DNA from: Lycium barbarum | Taxonomy: Eukaryota > Streptophyta > Magnoliopsida > Solanales > Solanaceae | Length of the DNA stretch: 64,000 bases | Assembly: GCF_019175385.1 (NCBI RefSeq) | Contig: NC_083342.1 | Location: forward strand, 115,010,376 to 115,074,375 | Reading direction: 5' to 3' | Shown: in pieces, positions 57,430 through 64,000 of the stretch | How positions within the stretch are numbered: the first letter of the stretch is position 1 | How the letters are laid out: each line of letters begins with the position of its first letter | Translations under genes and position numbers: made by a program | The notes under the pieces: generated by a model | What the model was told of the DNA's origin: nothing | Database searches by the model: none | Seen by the model: the letters and a program-made list of their open reading frames with translations, nothing else

Positions 57430-58543
57430 GATCGTTTGGTTGGTAGGATAAAAATAATAATTTTGAGATAAGTTGTGGGATTATTTTATCTCGCGTTTGA
57501 TCATGATTATTAATTAGTTACAGGATTATTTTATCCACTGTTTGTACTAAATAATGAAATTACTTTCTCGTATAAAAGGTGGGATAAAATAATGGGAAAA
57601 GGACATATATGGCCGGTCGGCCATAAATAATCCCACCTTCTAACCCAATTTTTCCCAAACCCAAATTATACCCACTAAATTAATCCCATCCATTAGCCAA
57701 AACTTAAATAAGACCATTTTCAAATAAAAACCCAAACACAAAAATGTTTGAGACAATTTTTATATATAATATGTGTCATTTGTGTATAAAATATGTATCA
57801 GTACCTATCTGTAATGTATAGAAACTGTATAAACTATGAATCACTAACGTATGTATCATTTTTGTATATAATATGTATCATTTGTGTATATAATGTGTAT
57901 CAGCACAGTGCAACTGCCCTGTATAAAATAGAAAATTGTATCATCTTTGTATATAATATGTATCATTTTTTGTATAGAAAGTGTATATATAATTTCAGCA
58001 TGTGTATATAAACTGTATCAGTCTTGTATAGAAAGTGTACCATGCGTATAAAAAAAGTATAACAGAAACCGTATCATTATGGTATATAATATGTATCACT
58101 ATTGTATATGTCAAAAAAAAATATCATATCATTATTGCATAATACGTGTATAATAAATGTAAAATTAACGTATAATTTATGTAAAATAAATGTATGATTA
58201 ATTCCAGCATATGTAGATAAAATGTATAATTCTTGTATATAAAGTGTATATATAATTCCAACATATGTATATATGTTGTAGCAGCCTTTTAGTAAGTCGC
58301 CACAAAAAGTCTTTTTTTTTTAAAGCGCCTGGGCTGTTGGGCCGGCCAGCCTTGACATTATTTTGGGCCGACCGGCCATTTTTTGGCATTTTTTTGGGCC
58401 GAACGGACACCTAGTGGAATTAAACCCAAACAGTGGTTAAATGTGGGATTAGTTTGACTGAGTGGATTCACAGTGTCCTTTTCCCTAAAATAATCTCATG
58501 AAATATCCCAACCCATGAATATTTTTGTTTATCAAACAACCCC
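57430..58543. mobile_element. MITE with GTTTGGTTGGTAGGATAAAA..TTTATCAAACAACC ends, interrupted
   Basis: The left end ATCGTTTGGTTGGTAGGATA is inverted relative to the right end TTTTTGTTTATCAAACAACC. The 892-bp Mutator-like element (57594-58485) sits inside; without it the MITE is about 210 bp. It abuts the CACTA-type MITE directly. Confidence 0.65.
57594..58485. mobile_element. Mutator-like non-autonomous element, 892 bp, TSD TAAAATAAT
   Basis: Termini GGGAAAAGGACA and TGTCCTTTTCCC are exact inverted repeats, with looser pairing further in (TAATCCCAC near both ends). The 9-bp duplication TAAAATAAT is at 57585-57593 and 58486-58494. The interior (about 57,760-58,280) is a degenerate array of TGTATATAATATGTATCA-type strings. 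Non-coding. Confidence 0.92.
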
Positions 58544-58608
58544 AGAGAGTTTGGTCTAAATGCTCTGACGGGTCATTTTGAAAATAGATGCTTATGAGAA
58601 TTTTCTTA

Positions 58609-58925
58609 GCAAGCGTTTGGACACAAAAATATGATATTTGAAAGAAAATATGGCATTTTAAAAAGTTGAAAATGGATATTCGAAAGTTGAAATTGTGTTT
58701 GCATATATACATTGAACTTTTTCCAAAAAAAAAAAAAAAGGTAAAAACTTTGTGGGTAAAAAAAAAAAAAACTTAAAAAACTGGTCAAAATTACTTTTCC
58801 AAACTTGAAATCATCATTGAATTTTTTTCCGAAAAAATCAATCCAACAATAATAACCAAACGCTGTTTTGAAATTTCTTTTTGGGAAAAAATCAAACAAA
58901 AAAAAAATTATGGCCGGACGGGCTC
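58609..58925. mobile_element. MITE, AGCGTTTGGACAC..ATGGCCGGACGGGCTC ends
   Basis: The left end AAGCGTTTGGACACAAAAAT and right end TTATGGCCGGACGGGCTCTT are imperfect inverted repeats. The interior ATATTTGAAAG/GAAAGTTGAAATTGTGTTTG motif is shared with a partial copy at about 48,595-48,660. TSD unresolved. Confidence 0.5.
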
Positions 58926-59195
58926 TTAATCTGAAGCATAGTTTCTGCAGGAGAACAATAGCAAAATGTGGTTTTCAACTTTTTGCAAACAGTTATATGA
59001 ATTTGTAAGTTTGAATGTTACAAAAATGAAATGATATTTTGTATGTGGCACGATTAGCGTATTCAAATATTTCATTCGTGTGTGTGCAAATATTTGGTAA
59101 AGAATATCACAATCTTTCGTTCAATTCGAAGAAACAGATTGTTAAAAAAATCAACATATTCGTATTTCAAATTTCAACTACTTTAATGTTAACAT

Positions 59196-59897
59196 TGTTT
59201 ACCCCGAATTTGGATAATCAATTTAATTTGTGAATGGGTATAAGATATGTGGCTTTAGTCTAGATCCACTTGATGAGAGAAAGGTATAGACGTGGATATA
59301 AAAAGATGAGAGCAATGATAATCGATGATTTGCGATTTGTTTGTATGCTCTCTAATGCATGAATGTTACCTAATCGTAATAATGCTAGAAATAAATGCAA
59401 TAGATATGACCGAACGCAGATGATTGAGAGAGAAAGATTTTGTATATATGTATTGCTATTACAAGTGTTCTTGAAAAAATGGAGAAGCCAACCCCCTTCA
59501 AGGAGGGGGATGAAATCTATTTATAGTGTTGCCTCTATGGGCCTCCTACAATACAAATCATTGAAATAATAATAATAAGGACAACTCTGAACGGATTTGG
59601 TGGGATTAGGTTGGCCGTACGGTCTGACACACGCATGGTTGGTTGTTGACCATGGCAGGACGCTACTGACGCGTGGCTTGTGTGCAACGGCTGTACCGGA
59701 CCAATGGCACGGATATCCGGGGTAACGACCTCGACCAACTCGGTGATGAAGGAACCGGACCAAATGGTCCCCCCAATCAGCTCCGGACAAGCGTTCCTCT
59801 GGTTCAGAATGAAAGTCTTCATGTATGTTCTCGATCCTTTCTTCCTCCGGTTTCTCGTTTCACTGGTTTGACTCACATCCGGTTTTTACCGTATACA
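59196..59897 (-). repeat. 3' LTR of Tat-type element 2 (702 bp)
   Basis: On the + strand it starts TGTTTACCCCGAATTTGGAT and ends TTTTTACCGTATACA, the complement of the TGTATACGG..GGGGTAAACA ends in element 1. The GGTTGGCCGTACGGTCTGAC block is also shared with the element 1 LTR (22,140 region). Confidence 0.88.
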
Positions 59898-60037
59898 GAT
59901 AGTCCCCACACTTCTCGATTCACCGATCTTTCGGAGTAACGGGAAGTGGATGAATCACGAAACCGGTGACTCCAATGGCTCGTTGTTATCTTGTCATTTT
60001 GGCGGGAACGGTTGCGTCACGTTCCTCCTTTACTGGC

Positions 60038-60178
60038 CACGTGTCCTATCCCAAATGGCCGGTCCTGACAACCGCCGCATGCACGTCGTTTCAAGTCATT
60101 CCACATTAATTACGGGACACGTGGCGCTCCCCGGTTGGCTGGGGAGTCGTAACCATCACAGCCCCATGCCTATATAAG
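60038..60178 (+). promoter_or_regulatory. Promoter of the antisense gene in element 2: two G-boxes and TATA
   Basis: CACGTG at 60038-60043 and 60118-60123, then TATATAAG at 60171-60178. The proximal G-box to TATA spacing is about 50 bp in both elements. The ATG (60462) follows after a leader of roughly 260 bases. The G-box/ABRE-like context (GGGACACGTGGC) is a recognised binding site type for plant bZIP and bHLH factors. Confidence 0.65.
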
Positions 60179-60461
60179 GCTCTTTCCCTCTTCATTCCAA
60201 CATTTTCACGATCCATCTTCTCTTCATCTTACACTTTTTACTGCATTTCTTCATCTTCATCATACACAGTTACCTTCATAGCAAATCTGCTGTTGATCCA
60301 TTGCCTTATATTACGTGAGAAAGAATCAACTTTGTCACCGCTTCTGCTATCTATTCTTACTCGAGCGTTGCTTGCTTCGTACTTTGTCATCCTTCGAATC
60401 ATCAGTTCCCCCATTCTCCTTGAACTTCTCTTCTGAATCTTCATCCTTTCACATTTTCGAA

Positions 60462-63293
60462 ATGTCTGAAACCACCTCTCACGACATTCCCTCGGTTTCA
60501 TCCCCAGGAGCCGAGGCCGTATCTCCGGCTAAAGCAAAGAGCTCCTTCGAGCCTACAACTTCGGACATTATACCGGCTAAATTCAACTTCAACAAAGACC
60601 TCAAAATTGAAAAACCTTCGTCGGTGTCCGACAGAGGGTTCGATGTGAGGCGATACCCCTTCTCCATTACCGAGGATAAGCTCGACCTGGTCCGGGCTGA
60701 CTGCGGGTGGAACACACACTCGATTCAAGTTTTCGTCCCCGGGCCTGATGAATTAGTCACCGACTACCGGAGAGGCTTTTTGTACGTTTACACCTACCCC
60801 TTTACTCTCAAACTCGACCCTCCGATTGACCCGGTCATCCTAGACATGTGCCGGACTTACGGCGTGACCTTGGCCCAAATCGGTCCGATTGTTTGGAGAG
60901 TCGTGGCATGTCTCCGGCTGATGGCCAATAACTCCGAGAAAGAGTTCACATTGGCCCACTTGATACGCCTATATTCCCCGAGGGTATTCCGGGGCGGCGT
61001 AATAAAATTGACCAAACGCAGCCGGAACCCCTTTTCTCGAAGATGAACGAGGACATAGACCGAGGCTGGTTGGAGCGGTTCTTCCGGGTGCAGACCTCGG
61101 ACATCATTCCGAAAGATTACATGCCATTCCCTGAAGAGTGGAACAACAAGCGTAAGCCTGAACTTCGAACTACTGCCTTTGTATGTTTTGTCATTCTTCG
61201 GTCTCATTTTCTCACCGCTTTCCTTATTTTGATTAGCCAACGGATACATTCCTCCGGTAGTCCGTAATCTGAATGAATGGGTCACGGCACTCCTCAGCCA
61301 GTACGACCACGACAACCGGACATGGGCCCACCTATCACGCGGCCGATGGGCCGCGCAAAACCGTGGTAGTACTATGCTTATACTCGAGTTTAACGCATTT
61401 TTCACTATCCGTACTCATTGTCTCTTCGACTTTCAGGTTTGCCCAAAGGCTCGGTGGATCCAAGACCGGAGTCGAGCGCCGAACCCACAACATCGGCATC
61501 TGAGTTTGATTCAGCGGGTGCGTCTCGTGCCCTTGCTGCTGCTACTGCTGCCAAAAGAAAGAGGCCCTCGGAAAGGGGCCAGAAGCCGAAGAAGAGGGCG
61601 AGAAGCGTCGCCCGGTCCTCCCGGGATGAGGCAGATCCCGATATCATCATTCGGAGAGTTGATGCCGATTCTCCCGTTGCTCCGATCCCTGAGGAGGCTG
61701 CTGCCGTTTCGCCTCCCCCTTCTACTGCTGAAGGACTTCTGATTCCGGTCTCACATACAGGTGCGGAATAAATTCTTTCCCCGGCTCCTCTAAGGTCGAT
61801 TGACTTTGTCGACATTACATGTGAAACTTCTTCTGAAGAGGCTCCCCTACAAAGGACAAGGAGGCCCGGGGAGGTGGCCACTGCTGAGGTCGGTCAAAAG
61901 ACTGGGCCGGTATCTGAGATCGAGGTCCCCATTGACGTAGATCTGACTCCCGAGCATGAGCCTGTCGCAGCTACGGCACCCCCGAGCTTTGCCGAGGATA
62001 TTGAGGCTGCTCCAAGTTCATCTACCCGGCACCACGGCCTGACGATTTTAACGACATGTTCTCGGGCACCCCTCTCGCTATCGGCGAGGCTGCGGGATTC
62101 GGGCATCTCCCTATCCCTCGGGCTACGGGTCAGCCAGCCGATCCTCTGAATCTGGGGCTAGGGACGGCTTGGTGCGTGTTTTGCCGGCGCTAAGCGTGGA
62201 ACCGAGGAGAACCAAATCGGTTGTGGTCACCGTCCCCAAGGACTGCAGCTTCCTTTCTCGCCCGGTGGGCGTAGCGAGTTACCTGAGGCCTCTTGTCTCA
62301 GATTCAGATTTGCGGAAGATGACGGGGTTACCTGGCAATGCCTTATCAACGAGGGTATGCATGCGAGCAACCGGGTAGGTTTTTGAGCCGTCTCTGCACA
62401 CCTTTACTAAGAATTTTAATCCTGTTCTCATTCAAGTTTTTGACTTGCCTTCTTTTGCAAAGTGTGGTGCTTGTTAACGAGGCCTTCGTCCGTGCCCAGC
62501 AAGAGATGGACGATCTTAAGGGCCAATTGGACGCCTAGGGCCGGGAAACGGAGAAGTATGTGCATCTTCTTCGGGAGAAGGATGAGGAGCTGAGTCGAGC
62601 AGTTGCCCTTTCCCATCTTCAGCCCGAGCTTGACGCAGCAAAGGCCGAGAACAGTCAGCTGAGGAGTGAACTGGTCGCCATGACCGAATACAATCGGAGC
62701 CTTAAAGCTGAGAAGATCGGCCTTAACTGGATAACGCTCAAATTTCCTCGAGGTTGGGTGAGCTTAAGACCGCGGAGCTGGATGTGGTGAAGTCGGATGC
62801 TTCCAGCTAGGCCGAGAGGAACCGGCTTCTTGAATCTGAGAGTGCCCGGTATCAGGAGTGTGCTAGGGTGTTCGAAGAGAAAGCGGAGAACAGGTCTCGG
62901 ATATGCGATGACCTAAAGAACGAACTCAAGGAAATGGTTGATGCAAATGACACCCTCCAGGTCGAGCTTCAATCGGCCATTCAAATGCAGAATGTTCTTA
63001 GGGAGGCTCGGGATGCTCTTGAGGCAAAGCTAGCCCAGGCCGATGCCGAATTGGATGAAGCTTTGAGAAGCGTGGAGGCCGCGGAGGCTCAGGTTACTAT
63101 TGTTGCTCAGCACGAGAAATGGAAATCTCGGAGGATCACTTTTGAGCAAGCCGAGCATGGCTTTTCTGATCTTCCGGACCTTATTGCCGAGGCCAAGAGG
63201 ATCGAGGAAGAGGCTAAGGATGCCTTCGGTTCTGACTCTGATGATTCTGAGCGGACAGTGTCCGAACATTCCGGCTCCAGCCATTCCGGGTAG
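60462..63293 (+). pseudogene. Antisense gene of element 2 (PF04195-like, NLS, coiled coil), nearly complete
   Basis: ATG 60462 (MSETTSHDIPS). The conserved N-terminal region runs to about 61,200: DRGFDVRRYPFSITEDKLDL, YVYTYPFTLKLDPP, LAQIGPIVWRVVACLRLMAN, LAHLIRLYSPRVFRGG. A one-base slip at about 61,033 breaks the frame before MNEDIDRGWLERFF. Introns: one probable near 61,180-61,240 and a clear one at 61366-61436 (CGTG|GTAGT..TTTCAG|GTTTG). Then GSVDPRPES and NLS KRKRPSERGQKPKKRARS; acidic/proline-rich middle; intron 62375-62460, whose acceptor reads CAA instead of CAG; coiled coil from 62,464 (VLVNEAFVRAQQEMDDLKG) with TAG at 62536; and C terminus DSDDSERTVSEHSGSSHSG, stop TAG at 63291. It opposes gag-pol. 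Function unknown. Confidence 0.8.
61366..61436 (+). other. Conserved intron of the antisense gene (element 2)
   Basis: 71 bp, GT..AG, splitting a Gly codon (G|GT). Removing it joins WAAQNR to GLPKGSVDP. Element 1 has an intron at the same codon (33928-33993 on the - strand, 66 bp), also GT..AG. Confidence 0.7.
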
Positions 63294-64000
63294 TTTAGGG
63301 ACTGTATTTGGCTTTTATATCTTCATTTTTTGCCTTTGTAGGACTTTTGTTTTTTATGTAAAAATATCCCTTGTATAAATGAAAAGTGCATCTTTCTTGT
63401 TTCTTCGTTTGAATGTTTGCTATTATTTTTGCCATAATCGTTGGTCCGTTTTAGGAAAAGTCGACTCATAGTTGTTAATTCACCGTGCCCGTAGGACTTA
63501 TCCGTTGCTTCATAAGTTCAGACGTCTCCGAATTATGATAGGCATTTCCTTTAGGGTCGGTATTATTTTTTTTTCAGCCTTGGCTAAATTTTTGACGTAG
63601 CAGTCCCCGTTTGGGGGAGTTTATCAAATTTTGGCTCGGTTCATTGTGACCTTGTTGACTTTGTTGGATTTCGACCACAGTACTCGGTATATGGTATGTG
63701 AATGAGGCAGTGCCGAAATACGGCGGTTATCGTCGGGGTAAAGTCCTTTTAACAGAAAGACACCCGAGGTTTTGCTATCCAAACTTTTGACAACTTTGTG
63801 TTTGCAAAATGTTTGTATAGATGAGAATTTTAATTCCTTCTGCCTTTGCCGTTGCAGACATAAAATGGGACACGATTCATTATGATCGTTTGGTCCTTAC
63901 ATCAAAGGCTATGGCCGATGGGCGGGCCTTTGTTTTGCCGTAGCAAATGCTATATGGGACACGATTCATTATGATCGTTTGGTCCTTACATCGAAGGCTA
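63294..64000. other. Element 2 region between antisense gene and pol, tandem repeats
   Basis: No coding sequence. It includes GCAGTCCCCGTTTGGGGGAG (63,600 region) and two copies of GGGACACGATTCATTATGAT plus CGTTTGGTCCTTACATC (63867 and 63956, 89-bp period), the inverted form of the 98-bp repeat in element 1. Confidence 0.75.

Larger units (their letters stand above)
59196..64000 (-). mobile_element. Second Tat-type Ty3/gypsy element, inverted, truncated by the window edge
   Basis: Reads right to left. Its 3' LTR (59196-59897), polypurine tract (59898-59911, GATAGTCCCCACAC on +) and 3' region with the antisense gene (here on the + strand) are inside the window; gag-pol would lie beyond 64,000. 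It is related to element 1 (same LTR ends, PPT, antisense gene, tandem repeats) but divergent enough to be a different insertion and subfamily member. No TSD test is possible without the other end. Confidence 0.88.

Overview
This is nuclear plant DNA: long AT-rich spacers, one multi-exon gene with GT-AG introns, and a high density of nested retrotransposons and short inverted-repeat DNA transposons. The transposon families and the style of the single host gene point to Solanaceae, plausibly Nicotiana. That placement is inferred from the look of the elements and no database search was possible. Many different terminal-inverted-repeat elements still have their target-site duplications (TSDs), so most boundaries below are read directly from the sequence.

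Host gene (about 6.2-12.9 kb): one complete class IV homeodomain-leucine zipper (HD-Zip IV) gene on the + strand. Nine coding exons (7277-12309) give an 826-residue protein with homeodomain, zipper-loop-zipper with a CxxC, START domain and C-terminal region. It closely resembles ANTHOCYANINLESS2 (ANL2). No other intact host gene was recognised.

12.3-21.9 kb: 3' UTR, then spacer with Stowaway-like MITEs and inverted-repeat elements, several nested in each other.

21,928-35,791: a full-length Ty3/gypsy element of the Tat type, bounded by 5-bp TSDs (AACTC) and LTRs about 98% identical. Gag, protease, RT, RNase H, a second archaeal-type RNase H and integrase are recognisable, but the frame is broken by many stops and at least two frameshifts. 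Between integrase and the 3' LTR lies a gene in ANTISENSE orientation with its own TATA box, two G-boxes, introns, a bipartite NLS and a coiled-coil C terminus. It is interrupted by a 2.7-kb solo-LTR-like insertion (30,765-33,465, TSD TTCGG).

35.8-52.5 kb: spacer with a 1.09-kb Mutator-like foldback element, Tourist-like MITEs (one containing a 0.5-kb G-rich minisatellite), a direct-repeat-flanked retroelement relic with a gag/coat-like ORF, and a TRIM remnant.

52,496-56,509: an old, degraded Ty1/copia element on the - strand.

57.1-58.5 kb: CACTA, Mutator-like and other MITEs nested in or abutting one another.

59,196-64,000: a second Tat-type element, inverted and cut by the window edge. 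Its LTR, polypurine tract and the same antisense gene (here on the + strand, 60,462-63,293) are present. Comparing the two copies shows that introns, promoter elements and protein features of the antisense gene are conserved; this is the most interesting signal in the window.
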